Below, one piece after another: positions 35,355 through 43,289 of a stretch of 64,000 bases of DNA. Position numbers and translations under genes: made by a program. This DNA is from Bacillota bacterium (GTDB taxonomy: Bacteria > Bacillota > UBA4882 > UBA8346). The stretch is taken from contig JAFABB010000038.1 of the NCBI GenBank assembly GCA_023426245.1, positions 1 to 64,000 of the forward strand. Direction: 5' to 3'. Positions within the stretch are counted from its first letter, which is position 1; every line of letters starts with the position of its first letter. The notes below the pieces were generated by a model. That model was not told where the DNA came from and did no database searches. It saw only the letters and a program-made list of their open reading frames with translations.

Positions 35355-36299
35355 GTGCGTTCCTTAAATGCTCTCATTCGTTTGCTGTTAATCGTTTTAT
35401 TGATTTTAACCCCCTTGATTCTGCTTAAAAAAATTGCACCCCCTAAGCAAACTCATTTTTCGACGATACCGATTACGTTGTTATCAAGAAGCGAAGGCAA
35501 AATCTTTCATACTGATTTGGAAAGCTATCTCCTAGGCGTTGTCGCGGCGGAAATGCCGGCCAATTTTGAAATCGAAGCTCTAAAGGCCCAGGCAATCGCG
35601 GCCCGTACCATAGCCGTTCAAAGATTAAAACGTTTTGGAGGCCGTGGTTGCCAACACTATCCCGGCGTCGATTTTTGTGATGATCCCAGTGAAAATCAGG
35701 CTTGGCAGTCCATATCCGAATTGAAAGCCAAATGGGGCGCTTCAGATTTTCCCAGGCTTTATGCCAAAATAAACAGGGCAGTAAAGGAAACTGCGGGAAT
35801 CATTCTAACTTACCGTAACAAACCCATCGATGCCCTATTTCATAGCACTTGCGGTGTAGGTACGGCTGACGCTTCGGAAATTTGGCAACATCAAGTTCCT
35901 TATTTACAAAGCGTCGGTTGCGGTTTCGATTACGACTCTCCCCGTTTTTCAAGTCAAATAAGTTACAGTTGGTCCGAGTTAGCGAGGTGTCTTCAAATAT
36001 CTCAAAACCATTTAAAAACCATCCGGATCCGGAAACGTTCCCCACGCGGAAGGGTTTTATCGATATCAGTCGACAAAAACCTTTACTCCGGTGAAAATTT
36101 CCGGAAAGCTCTAGCCCTAAACTCGACCTGTTTTACTTGCACCGCTTCGAAAAACGGTATTGTCTTCAAAACGATAGGCTATGGACATGGGGTAGGAATG
36201 TGTCAATATGGGGCCAATGGTATGGCCAAGCAACGCTTTACTTATGTACAAATTTTACGCCATTACTACCGGGGAATTCAATTCAGTCGCATCAACTAA
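35355..36299 (+). CDS. spoIID: Stage II sporulation protein D
   Basis: 314 residues. One N-terminal membrane anchor (about 5-24) and a SpoIID domain: VPITLL, then LESYLLGVVAAEMPANFEIEALKAQAIAARTIAV (read as separate motifs LGVVAAEMP and ALKAQAIAAR near 56-90). HSTCG near 159 and the C-terminal GYGHGVGMCQYGANGMA near 275 are the catalytic region. SpoIID is a lytic transglycosylase needed for engulfment of the forespore. AAGGAGG precedes the GTG start. It leads the sporulation block. Confidence 0.94.
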   Translation: MRSLNALIRLLLIVLLILTPLILLKKIAPPKQTHFSTIPITLLSRSEGKIFHTDLESYLLGVVAAEMPANFEIEALKAQAIAARTIAVQRLKRFGGRGCQHYPGVDFCDDPSENQAWQSISELKAKWGASDFPRLYAKINRAVKETAGIILTYRNKPIDALFHSTCGVGTADASEIWQHQVPYLQSVGCGFDYDSPRFSSQISYSWSELARCLQISQNHLKTIRIRKRSPRGRVLSISVDKNLYSGENFRKALALNSTCFTCTASKNGIVFKTIGYGHGVGMCQYGANGMAKQRFTYVQILRHYYRGIQFSRIN

Positions 36300-36393
36300 G
36301 AATCAGAGGACATTAAGCACAGACTATCTTTTAGGGAAATAATCGCGGATAATTTTTCCTGTAAAGACAAAGACTACACCTGAGGTGATAGTC

Positions 36394-37125
36394 TTGAAAA
36401 AAAGCAAACGCTTCGTAACCCCAAAGTCAAAATTAAAGGCTTGGTTCCTTCATGGCAGTCATTATTGTAAAAAAATAGCAGGCATTCTTTATCAAAATGC
36501 CCGCCCATTTCTGGCTTTAAAATATTGGCCTATTTATGGATTGGCTTTTTGTTTGGGTCTCTATCTATGGGGGCCCAGCCATGGATTTCAAAAATTGAAA
36601 ACCTGGCAAAATGATGTTTTTTCAAAAAAAAGTCAGGGTCAATCCCGAGAAACATTGGAACTTCAGTTGAAACGATTGAGACGCCAATTGCAAGCCACCC
36701 AGAACCTTCAAAAGACTCCGGTTTTTGATCCCATCACTTTTAGTCGTCCGGCATTGGGACAAATCGTTCAGGGCTTTGATTGGTTCGAATCAGGTAACTC
36801 CTGGCGTTTACATACCGGAGTCGACATTGGAATGCCGCCCGGAAGCAATATTATTGCGGCAGCCGCGGGGACTATCGAAAAAGTCCAGGAATCAACAGGA
36901 GGAACTTATTCGGTAACGGTTAACCACGGCGATGGCTGGAAAAGTATTTACACAAATCTCGCTACTATCATGGTAAAAGAGGGACAAACCATTATCAAAG
37001 GAGTCATCATCGGTACGAGCGGTACCAAAGGCTGCGAACCTTCCATTCCCAGCTTTCATTTTGGGATTTACCACGACGGGCAGGCGATGGACCCGCAAAA
37101 ATTGGTTCCGGGTCTGACCGATTAA
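36394..37125 (+). CDS. spoIIQ: SpoIIQ-like LytM/M23 protein with degenerate zinc site
   Basis: 243 residues from TTG 36394, chosen because GAGGTG sits 6 nt upstream; GTG 36385 has no such site. One membrane helix (about 43-60), a coiled linker, and a LytM domain (about 110-240). HTGVD keeps the first HxxxD metal site. However, the usual histidine of YxHL is asparagine (YTNL), and the HxH motif reads SFHF, so the zinc enzyme is probably inactive. Bacillus SpoIIQ is also a degenerate LytM protein that works as a scaffold with SpoIIIAH. Position between spoIID and spoIIID supports the call. Confidence 0.85.
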   Translation: MKKSKRFVTPKSKLKAWFLHGSHYCKKIAGILYQNARPFLALKYWPIYGLAFCLGLYLWGPSHGFQKLKTWQNDVFSKKSQGQSRETLELQLKRLRRQLQATQNLQKTPVFDPITFSRPALGQIVQGFDWFESGNSWRLHTGVDIGMPPGSNIIAAAAGTIEKVQESTGGTYSVTVNHGDGWKSIYTNLATIMVKEGQTIIKGVIIGTSGTKGCEPSIPSFHFGIYHDGQAMDPQKLVPGLTD

Positions 37126-37189
37126 TTAAATCATAAACCCCTTTCCCAATCCATATACATGTAATAAAAAACATGGAAGGGTGGGGGGA

Positions 37190-37480
37190 TTGAAGGATTA
37201 TATTCAAAAAAGAGTGCTTGACCTCAGCCATTACATAGCCGATCAACAAGCCACCGTAAGACAAGCGGCCAGGTTTTTTGGAGTCAGCAAAAGCACGGTT
37301 CATAAAGATGTTACCGAAAGATTGCCGGATATTAATCATAATTTAGCTGTGGAAGTAAAACGGATATTGGAGATTAATAAATCCGAACGTCATATTCGGG
37401 GCGGCGAAGCTACAAAAAGGAAATATCAAACAAAAGTTGAAATAACGACAAAAAAAGGAGGATATTCAAAAAAAACGTAG
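37190..37480 (+). CDS. spoIIID: Stage III sporulation transcriptional regulator SpoIIID
   Basis: 96 residues from TTG 37190; the family starts MxDYI, and KDYIQKRV follows here. The helix-turn-helix is ATVRQAARFFGVSKSTVHKD, followed by TERLPDIN and the basic RHIRGGEATKRKYQ. SpoIIID adjusts the mother-cell sigma-E regulon. A CATATACAT sequence about 30 bp upstream resembles a sigma-E minus 10 element, but this is weak. It is followed by mreB/mbl, the same order as in Bacillus. Confidence 0.95.
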   Translation: MKDYIQKRVLDLSHYIADQQATVRQAARFFGVSKSTVHKDVTERLPDINHNLAVEVKRILEINKSERHIRGGEATKRKYQTKVEITTKKGGYSKKT

Positions 37481-37529
37481 AACTTAAATTAAGTAAAATT
37501 TGGAAGCATCTAGTTGGGGGGCTTTTTTC

Positions 37530-38564
37530 TTGAATTTTCGGAATCTAATAACTGATATCGGCGTGGATTTAGGCACCGCCAGTGTATTAGTTTATGTTAA
37601 AAACCAAGGCATTGTCATTCGCGAACCCTCGGTCGTAGCACTACAAAAAGATAACAATAAAATTTTAGCTGTTGGAGAAGAGGCCCGTCAAATGATTGGA
37701 CGAACTCCGGGCAACATCGTAGCGATTAGACCGCTCCGTGATGGTGTTATCGCCGACTATGACATTACCGAAACTATGTTGAAGTATTTTATCGAAAGAG
37801 TTTCCCCCAAACCCCGTTTATTCCGGCCCCAAGTTGTTGTTTGCGTCCCTTCCGGAGTAACTAGTGTTGAAAAAAGAGCTGTTCTTGAAGCTGCAATGCA
37901 AGCAGGAGCTAAAAAAACTTACCTAATCGAAGAACCGATGGCGGCCGCCATCGGTGCCGGGCTCAATATCACTGAAGCCAATGGAAATATGGTGGTGGAC
38001 ATTGGCGGTGGAACAACGGACATTGCAATTATTTCCTTAGGTGGTATTGTAGTCAGCGAATCTCTTCGTGTCGGTGGAGATAAATTCGATGAAGCGATCA
38101 TCCGTTACATCAAAAAGATGTATAATATGATGGTCGGAGAGCGTACTGCGGAAGATGTCAAGATTCAAATCGGTTCGGCTTACCCCGAAGGGGAAGGAAA
38201 ATCGGTGGAGATTCGCGGCCGCGATTTGGTCACCGGGTTACCCCGAACCATCAAATTTACTTCGACTGATTCTTTCCAAGCATTATCGGAACCCATTACA
38301 TCTATTATTGATGGAATTAAATCCGTTTTGGAACGTACTCCGCCGGAATTAGCTTCCGACATCGTTGATAAAGGTATCGTCATGACCGGCGGTGGATCAT
38401 TATTACACGGATTTACCCGGTTGCTGGCGGAGGAAACGGGAATTCCGATTCATCTTGCCGAAGATCCTCTTTCCTGCGTGGCTTTGGGAACCGGTAAAAT
38501 TTTAGAAAACGAGGGTTTTGACTCCATCCGTAATAATCTCATTGTCGGCAGCCGTTCGATATAA
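37530..38564 (+). CDS. mbl: Rod shape-determining protein MreB/Mbl
   Basis: 344 residues from TTG 37530 with GGGGGG 8 nt upstream; the frame is open ten codons further. Actin-like fold: DIGVDLGTASVLVYVKNQG (phosphate 1), VVDIGGGTTDIAIISLGG (phosphate 2), GVIVTGGGSLLHGF-like IVMTGGGSLLHGF (adenosine). It polymerises under the membrane and guides cell wall synthesis. The position after spoIIID supports Mbl rather than MreB, but sequence alone does not separate them. A strong terminator follows. Confidence 0.93.
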   Translation: MNFRNLITDIGVDLGTASVLVYVKNQGIVIREPSVVALQKDNNKILAVGEEARQMIGRTPGNIVAIRPLRDGVIADYDITETMLKYFIERVSPKPRLFRPQVVVCVPSGVTSVEKRAVLEAAMQAGAKKTYLIEEPMAAAIGAGLNITEANGNMVVDIGGGTTDIAIISLGGIVVSESLRVGGDKFDEAIIRYIKKMYNMMVGERTAEDVKIQIGSAYPEGEGKSVEIRGRDLVTGLPRTIKFTSTDSFQALSEPITSIIDGIKSVLERTPPELASDIVDKGIVMTGGGSLLHGFTRLLAEETGIPIHLAEDPLSCVALGTGKILENEGFDSIRNNLIVGSRSI

Positions 38565-38592
38565 TCTCTCAAATCGAAGTCAATGAAACCAA

Positions 38593-38640
38593 AATTCTGG
38601 CGCCCCTTGGAATCTAATTCGCCGGAATTTTTTATTTTTA
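38593..38640 (+). terminator. Intrinsic terminator downstream of mbl
   Basis: AAATTCTGGCG pairs with CGCCGGAATTT (38621-38631; one U-G pair) across 17 nt and is followed by TTTATTTTT. It ends the sporulation-mbl transcript. Confidence 0.88.
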
Positions 38641-38703
38641 GCCGCCGTTACGGACGTTCTGGTTCCTAAACATTAAGCAATAACCTATGGTAATTATGAT
38701 TGC

Positions 38704-38901
38704 TCACTCTACTCCGGCCGGTCTCACCGGCATAATGAGCCAAGCAATGAGATAAACCGGTAAAATCGTACAACATGTGAAAAACAAAGCGATTGCTGTA
38801 ATAAGCCGGATAAGCACCGGATCGACATCAAGATACTCGGCAAGTCCGCCACAAACACCACCTAATACCTTGGATTGCGAACGATATAAACGTTTCATCA
38901 T
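38704..38901 (-). CDS. PspC domain small membrane protein
   Basis: 65 residues from ATG 38901 (AAGGGG 5 nt upstream; a second ATG follows directly). The PspC signature is LYRSQSKVLGGVCGGLAEYL, then DVDPVLIRLI, with one hydrophobic segment (about 33-58). PspC-type proteins act in envelope stress response. It is divergent from the TtcA-like gene. Confidence 0.9.
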   Translation of the reverse strand: MMKRLYRSQSKVLGGVCGGLAEYLDVDPVLIRLITAIALFFTCCTILPVYLIAWLIMPVRPAGVE

Positions 38902-38960
38902 GGTTACCCCTTTTATGGATGAATCCATTACTTATTGAACAACGAAATAAAGGTGACTTC

Positions 38961-39746
38961 ATGGACAATCAAAAATTAACTCTACCCAAGACTGCCGTCC
39001 AAAAAATATTAAGAGCCATTCGTGAATTTCAGCTTATCGATCCGGGGGACCGGGTATTGGTCGGTTTCTCCGGCGGCAAAGATAGCGCTTTCCTATTATA
39101 TGCTCTAAGCATCTTGAAAAAACACCGGATTATTCCTTTTGAACTTGGAGCTCTAACCATCGACCTCGGTTTTGAAGGCGATTTTGATTTTCAATCCTTA
39201 AGCGAATTTTGTCAATTCCTTGATGTGCCTTTTCAGATCATGAAAACCGAGATTGCCAAATATGCTTTCTCAGAATCCAATCCTGAAGGCCCTTGCGCAA
39301 CTTGCTCCTTTTTGCGCCGGGGAGCGATGAACCGTTTTGCCAAGAACAACAACTATAACCGGGTCGCTCTGGCTCATCATTATGACGATGCTGTGGAAAC
39401 CTTTTTAATGAGCATCCTTTACTCCGGCCAGATTAAAACATTCCTTCCCAGGACGGACTTACAAAGGACCGGTTTAACATCCATCCGCCCCCTGGTCTAT
39501 TTCCGGGAAAGCGAAATTATTGAGATGCTCCCGCTGATTCATTTTAAACCCGTTCCGGCTCCTTGTGGGGTGGCAGGCCATACCCAGCGGGCCGCAACCA
39601 AAAATTTAATCCGTTCTCTCTGCCAAAATAATCAGACAGTATTCCATCACCTAGCTTCAGCCATGAGATCCGGTAAACCCCAGGAGCTTTGGCCGGCTGC
39701 GATGGAGCACGACCAAATCCGTAAAGGAAAACGCCATATTCCTTAA
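38961..39746 (+). CDS. TtcA family tRNA 2-thiolation-type PP-loop ATPase
   Basis: 261 residues from ATG 38961 with AAAGGTGA upstream. The PP-loop SGGKDS lies near 37-42. A CxxC (GPCATCSFLRRG near 105-115) and the later PAPCGVAGH fit the TtcA group, which uses an iron-sulfur cluster for 2-thiocytidine-32 formation. AHHYDDAVET near 135 is also conserved. Firmicute members may act on other substrates. The last 4 bp overlap the end of the convergent CapA-like gene. Confidence 0.85.
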   Translation: MDNQKLTLPKTAVQKILRAIREFQLIDPGDRVLVGFSGGKDSAFLLYALSILKKHRIIPFELGALTIDLGFEGDFDFQSLSEFCQFLDVPFQIMKTEIAKYAFSESNPEGPCATCSFLRRGAMNRFAKNNNYNRVALAHHYDDAVETFLMSILYSGQIKTFLPRTDLQRTGLTSIRPLVYFRESEIIEMLPLIHFKPVPAPCGVAGHTQRAATKNLIRSLCQNNQTVFHHLASAMRSGKPQELWPAAMEHDQIRKGKRHIP

Positions 39747-41092
39747 AAACCCTTAACTCCTGCTGAACTAAAGGGATCTTGCAACTTTGGAGGATTCGCT
39801 GGAGTCCAATGATTCATCAACTCCCGGGTTTCATCAAAAACCTCCCTCATTCTTTGCCGGGCGGCCTCATCAACCGTTGGATCATTCCCACGATACTCGG
39901 AGCCGGTTACCTTGATAATCCGGTAATGATACTTCCCCTGTTCCAAATATCGGTTAACCCATAAAGGCGTATACTCGGCCTGGGTGATACTGACTCCCGG
40001 CCCGTCTTTTTTCTTGATCAGCAAAAGTTTAACCAGCAAACCGTAATCACTATAACGCCAGCGCTGATTGGAGAGGAAGTTTCCCAAAGAGTAGGCCACA
40101 AAACCATCCCGCTCCGCCATCCGGACGGGATCGAAGTCCTTCCGCTTTTCCAAAGGCTGAACCACGTGAACATGGCTTCCTAAAACGATATCCACGCCCG
40201 ATCGAATCAGCCAATCACACAGTTCCCGCTGTTCCTTGGAGGGTATCCGTTGATATTCAACTCCGGTATGCACAGCCGCGATGATACAGTCCGCTCCAGC
40301 CTCTTTCACTTCTTGAATATCTTGAAGCGCCTTTTGGCGGTCCATCATATTGACCATCCATTCCCGGCCGGATGGAAGAGGGTGATCGTTTGTAAAAGAG
40401 GTATAGGATAAAAATCCCAACCGAATCCCTTTGCAATCCACTATCCGGTAAGATTTGCCCTTTTCCTCATAACGACAGCCGGCATAGGGCAAACCAATTT
40501 TTTCCAAATACTGTAAAGTTTTTACCAGGCCTTTGGCCCCTTGGTCTAAGGAATGATTGTGGGCGGTAAATACCAATTTCAATCCGGCCCACTTTAGAGC
40601 ATCCGCTATCGTCTGGGGAGACCGGAATTCCGGATAACCGGTATATTTTTCACCGGGCTCTCCCAATTGGGTTTCCAGCACTCCGGTTGCAAAATCGGCA
40701 CTTTGCAGTTCCGGGCGGATCTCACTAAAAATCGGCCGGAAATCATAGGTTTGATCGAAAGGATTCAAAGCCGAATCCACAATCGGCATGTGCATATCGA
40801 CATCTCCCACCGCGGCCAAAGTTACCGTTGGAACCGGCTCCTGCCGTTCCACAGTCTGAGCAGGCACAGACTGAGAACTTTGCCGCGTTGGTTTCATACT
40901 CTCTCGGAGAGAGCTCGTTTTTTTAATTATTTTCTGGGGAGCCCTTGAAGAAAGACGACCGGTTGTGGATTGGTACCACTTAAGGAGTTTTTCGGGCAAT
41001 TTTCCGGCATTGCGGCTCCAGCCATAAACACAAGCCCCAACGAGGGCAGCTATTATCAAAAAACAAAAGAATTTTTTCACAAGAATCCCCAC
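39743..41092 (-). CDS. CapA family metallophosphoesterase-like protein
   Basis: 449 residues. One N-terminal membrane segment (about 6-25), a basic/serine-rich linker, then a PGA_cap domain from about 90: VGDVDMHMPI, FTAHNHSLDQG near 178, AAVHTGVEY near 262 and GSHVHVVQPLE near 297 are the metal-binding motifs of the calcineurin-like fold. CapA helps make or anchor poly-gamma-glutamate in Bacillus, but many members lie outside such operons, as here. The function is therefore open. Confidence 0.85.
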   Translation of the reverse strand: MGILVKKFFCFLIIAALVGACVYGWSRNAGKLPEKLLKWYQSTTGRLSSRAPQKIIKKTSSLRESMKPTRQSSQSVPAQTVERQEPVPTVTLAAVGDVDMHMPIVDSALNPFDQTYDFRPIFSEIRPELQSADFATGVLETQLGEPGEKYTGYPEFRSPQTIADALKWAGLKLVFTAHNHSLDQGAKGLVKTLQYLEKIGLPYAGCRYEEKGKSYRIVDCKGIRLGFLSYTSFTNDHPLPSGREWMVNMMDRQKALQDIQEVKEAGADCIIAAVHTGVEYQRIPSKEQRELCDWLIRSGVDIVLGSHVHVVQPLEKRKDFDPVRMAERDGFVAYSLGNFLSNQRWRYSDYGLLVKLLLIKKKDGPGVSITQAEYTPLWVNRYLEQGKYHYRIIKVTGSEYRGNDPTVDEAARQRMREVFDETRELMNHWTPANPPKLQDPFSSAGVKGF

Positions 41093-41183
41093 CCAAAATC
41101 AGATGAAAACGAATTCGCCGTTTGGAAATATTATCTTCGTTGTTTGGGGTGTCTTCTGCAATCGATAGGAAGTCTTTTACCGG

Positions 41184-42008
41184 CTAATTCGTCCCTCCGG
41201 GTGAAGGATTCACAACCTGGGGAACAATTTGCGTGCTCCCGGCGGCTATCCCCACCCCGGTTTTGGCATCATGAACCCGGCACTGTAACTCCATAAAGCC
41301 GGGATGATCCGTTAGTTGGCCATACATGATATAATCAACGCCTAACATCTTTCCGAGATTGCGAGTAAATTGCACGGTCCCGATGGTGTCCGGTGTAGCC
41401 GGCGTTGTCCCCGGCGTATTGGTTGATAATAACTGCTGAACGACCTTGTCCGTGGTTGCGCTTTCGGCCACCGCAAACCGTCGGGAATTAATCAGTTCAT
41501 TCAGCATCAATTCCTGGGCTACCCGGGGGGTGGTAATGTCCTTTGAATTTAAGTACTCGAATTGAACAACCGCAATCGAAAACTGTTTGGTCTTTTCAAT
41601 AGCGAGTTGTCCGGGCTTAATCGGAATCGGACTGGAGTCGGGCACCGGATTGATGACCTGACCGATGGAATAGGAATCCCTCACCGCAACAATCCGGATA
41701 TCGGCTACATGAGTCTGAATGGTTCCAAGCTTGGTCCGCCTGACCGGGTCATTGACCGGTCCGCCTTCGGCGAGAATTTCATATTCCGTTTCTTCCCTGA
41801 CATATTGTTTTTTGCCGACATTTAAATAGATGTTGTCCCCATCTACCGCCGCCACTTTCGCCTCAACAACCCCAAATTGGCCGGTAATCGTACGGGCTAA
41901 GGTAGTAACAGCGGTGGCAAGAGGGTTTTCCTCTCCCAAGGCCAGCGGGATTATGATAAAAAAGATGATTGTTATCAAAAAAGTAAGTCTGCCTTTTTTC
42001 AAAACCAT
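41184..42008 (-). CDS. Secreted CsgG/FlgT-like protein
   Basis: 274 residues from ATG 42008; a start 12 codons earlier is possible, but the shorter form gives a clean signal peptide (about 1-25, ending ALG). The first half (about 40-135) has beta-rich VVEAKVAAVDGDNIYLNVG, similar to FlgT-type domains. The second half resembles CsgG/ABC-type outer-surface proteins (IAVVQFEYLNSKDITTPRVAQELMLNELI in separate motifs, LGVDYIMYGQL). The function is unknown. It lies 91 bp upstream of the CapA-like gene and probably shares its transcript. Confidence 0.65.
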   Translation of the reverse strand: MVLKKGRLTFLITIIFFIIIPLALGEENPLATAVTTLARTITGQFGVVEAKVAAVDGDNIYLNVGKKQYVREETEYEILAEGGPVNDPVRRTKLGTIQTHVADIRIVAVRDSYSIGQVINPVPDSSPIPIKPGQLAIEKTKQFSIAVVQFEYLNSKDITTPRVAQELMLNELINSRRFAVAESATTDKVVQQLLSTNTPGTTPATPDTIGTVQFTRNLGKMLGVDYIMYGQLTDHPGFMELQCRVHDAKTGVGIAAGSTQIVPQVVNPSPGGTN

Positions 42009-42280
42009 CGCTCCATTTTCTACCAGTTCTTCATAGTTCTCCATTTTATCTATCGGAAGGAACGGGGTTCAACTTTAGATCCTTTCCCTTGAAGGGAATT
42101 CGCTAAAATCTATGATGGTTATGAATTACTTCGAGTCTACCAAACCCGAAGCTACGAGTTCCCTTTAAGGGACGGGTTGCGACTTATTTTCTCACGGCTG
42201 CGGGGTAGACGACTCCGCGGCAATCCCCGTTTAGGCCACAGATTCGGCTAACGCACCCCCAGCTTCAGGGATTTCTGACT

Positions 42281-42625
42281 TCATTTCTTCCAAACATTTT
42301 TCCCGTTTCTCTCTTGGATGATTTCATTTCTCCAAACATTTTTTCCCATTTCTCCCTTGGGTGATTTCATTTCTCCAAACCTTTTTTCCGTTTCTCCCTT
42401 GGGTGATTTCATTTCTCCAAACCTTTTTTCCGTTTCTCCCTTGGGTGATTTCGTTTCTCCAAACACTTTTCCCATTTCTCCCTTGGGTGATTTCATTTCT
42501 CCAAACCTTTTTTCCGTTTCTCCCTTGGGTGATTTCGTTTCTCCAAACCTTTTTTCCGTTTCTCCCTTGGATGATTTCATTTCTCCAAACCTTTTTCCCA
42601 TTTCTCCCTTGGGTGATTTCGTTTC
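42281..42625. repeat. 42-bp tandem repeat array (about 8 copies)
   Basis: Eight copies of a 42-43 bp unit made of two 21-bp halves, both starting TTTCTCC on the plus strand. On the minus strand the units encode the 14-residue double heptad GETEKRFGEMKSPK. One extra T in the copies near 42310 and 42350 shifts the frame, so the last copies are out of register. There are no unique spacers, so it is not a CRISPR array. Confidence 0.95.
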
Positions 42626-42727
42626 AAAAATCATTCTTGCCGCTTCTAAAATTTTCTCTGTGGCCTTTGTGGCTAATAGACTTAAAACGCCAGCTTCCCC
42701 GGAATGAGCAAAAATGTTCTTTGACAA
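42281..42727 (-). CDS. Possible heptad-repeat protein, frame broken near its end
   Basis: From TTG 42727 a frame of 148 codons reads 35 ordinary residues (including LLATKATEKILEAARMIFE) and then repeated GET/GEMxxxx heptads. A single-base insertion in the distal units changes the last 20 residues to an unrelated basic tail. No good ribosome binding site is visible. It may be a decayed or phase-variable coiled-coil protein, or simply a repeat open by chance because its unit is a multiple of three. Confidence 0.3.
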   Translation of the reverse strand: MSKNIFAHSGEAGVLSLLATKATEKILEAARMIFETKSPKGEMGKRFGEMKSSKGETEKRFGETKSPKGETEKRFGEMKSPKGEMGKVFGETKSPKGETEKRFGEMKSPKGETEKRFGEMKSPKGEMGKNVWRNEIIQERNGKNVWKK

Positions 42728-42748
42728 GCATCCTAAAAAAAGTTATAT
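42721..42748 (+). promoter_or_regulatory. Promoter of the BlaI/CopY-type regulator
   Basis: TTGACA (42721-42726), 16-nt spacer, TTATAT (42743-42748). A downstream TATAAT at 42753 lacks a well placed minus 35. Confidence 0.55.
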
Positions 42749-42760
42749 CCTTTATAATAC

Positions 42761-42770
42761 TACACTTGTA
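42761..42770 (+). promoter_or_regulatory. CopY/BlaI-type operator TACANNTGTA
   Basis: TACACTTGTA matches the TACANNTGTA operator core used by CopY and related BlaI family repressors. It sits between the promoter and the ribosome binding site of a BlaI family gene, so autoregulation is likely. Confidence 0.65.
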
Positions 42771-42788
42771 ATCGAGGAAGGAAAAACC

Positions 42789-43163
42789 ATGAAACAACTG
42801 CCGCAGATCTCCAACACAGAATGGCAAATCATGAGGATTTTATGGGCCAGCGCGCCTCTGACAGCAAATGACGTGATTCAAAGAATTGAAGGGATTACCA
42901 CTTGGAAGCCAAAAACAGTAAAGACGTTACTGGGACGGTTGGTTAAGAAAAACGCGCTCGCATTTGCCAAGGATGGCCGGGCCTATGTTCATTACCCGCT
43001 GGTTACCGAAAATAAGTGCATCAAAGCGGAAAGCCAATCTTTCCTGGAAAAAGTATTTTCGGGCTCCTTGAACGGAATGTTTGCCCATTTTCTGGAAGAG
43101 CAGGAGCTATCCAGGGAAGAAATAGCGGAACTCAAGCCAATCCTGGATCAAAAGCAAAAATAA
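42789..43163 (+). CDS. BlaI/MecI/CopY family transcriptional repressor
   Basis: 124 residues from ATG 42789; the open frame further upstream runs through the promoter and is not used. Winged helix: ISNTEWQIMRILWASAPLTAND, then TWKPKTVKTLLGRLVKKNAL. The C-terminal helix is the dimerisation part and holds the cleavage site in BlaI. No blaR1-type sensor protease or copper ATPase gene is adjacent, so the target and signal are unknown. Confidence 0.9.
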   Translation: MKQLPQISNTEWQIMRILWASAPLTANDVIQRIEGITTWKPKTVKTLLGRLVKKNALAFAKDGRAYVHYPLVTENKCIKAESQSFLEKVFSGSLNGMFAHFLEEQELSREEIAELKPILDQKQK

Positions 43164-43210
43164 AGAAGGCTCGGCCTTTGTAAACTTTTGACGAAACCCG
43201 CATTTTGATC

Positions 43211-43239
43211 TTTATTTTGATGGCCTGAAAGTGTATAAT
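43211..43239 (+). promoter_or_regulatory. Probable asd promoter
   Basis: TTTATT (43211-43216), 17-nt spacer, TATAAT (43234-43239). The minus 35 is weak. The 12-mer GCGCATGCGCGC lies downstream at 43261-43272. Confidence 0.5.
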
Positions 43240-43289
43240 CATTAATAATTTTATTGATACGCGCATGCGCGCTTAATGGGGGTTGACCA

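Noticed and set aside
42281..42625. A CRISPR array in the 42-bp repeats
   Set aside because: The whole unit repeats with only scattered substitutions and there are no unique spacers; no cas genes are near.
42318..42771. Plus-strand proteins across the 42-bp repeats
   Set aside because: The repeat length is a multiple of three, so several frames stay open. The products are low-complexity Phe/Pro-rich and lack start signals.
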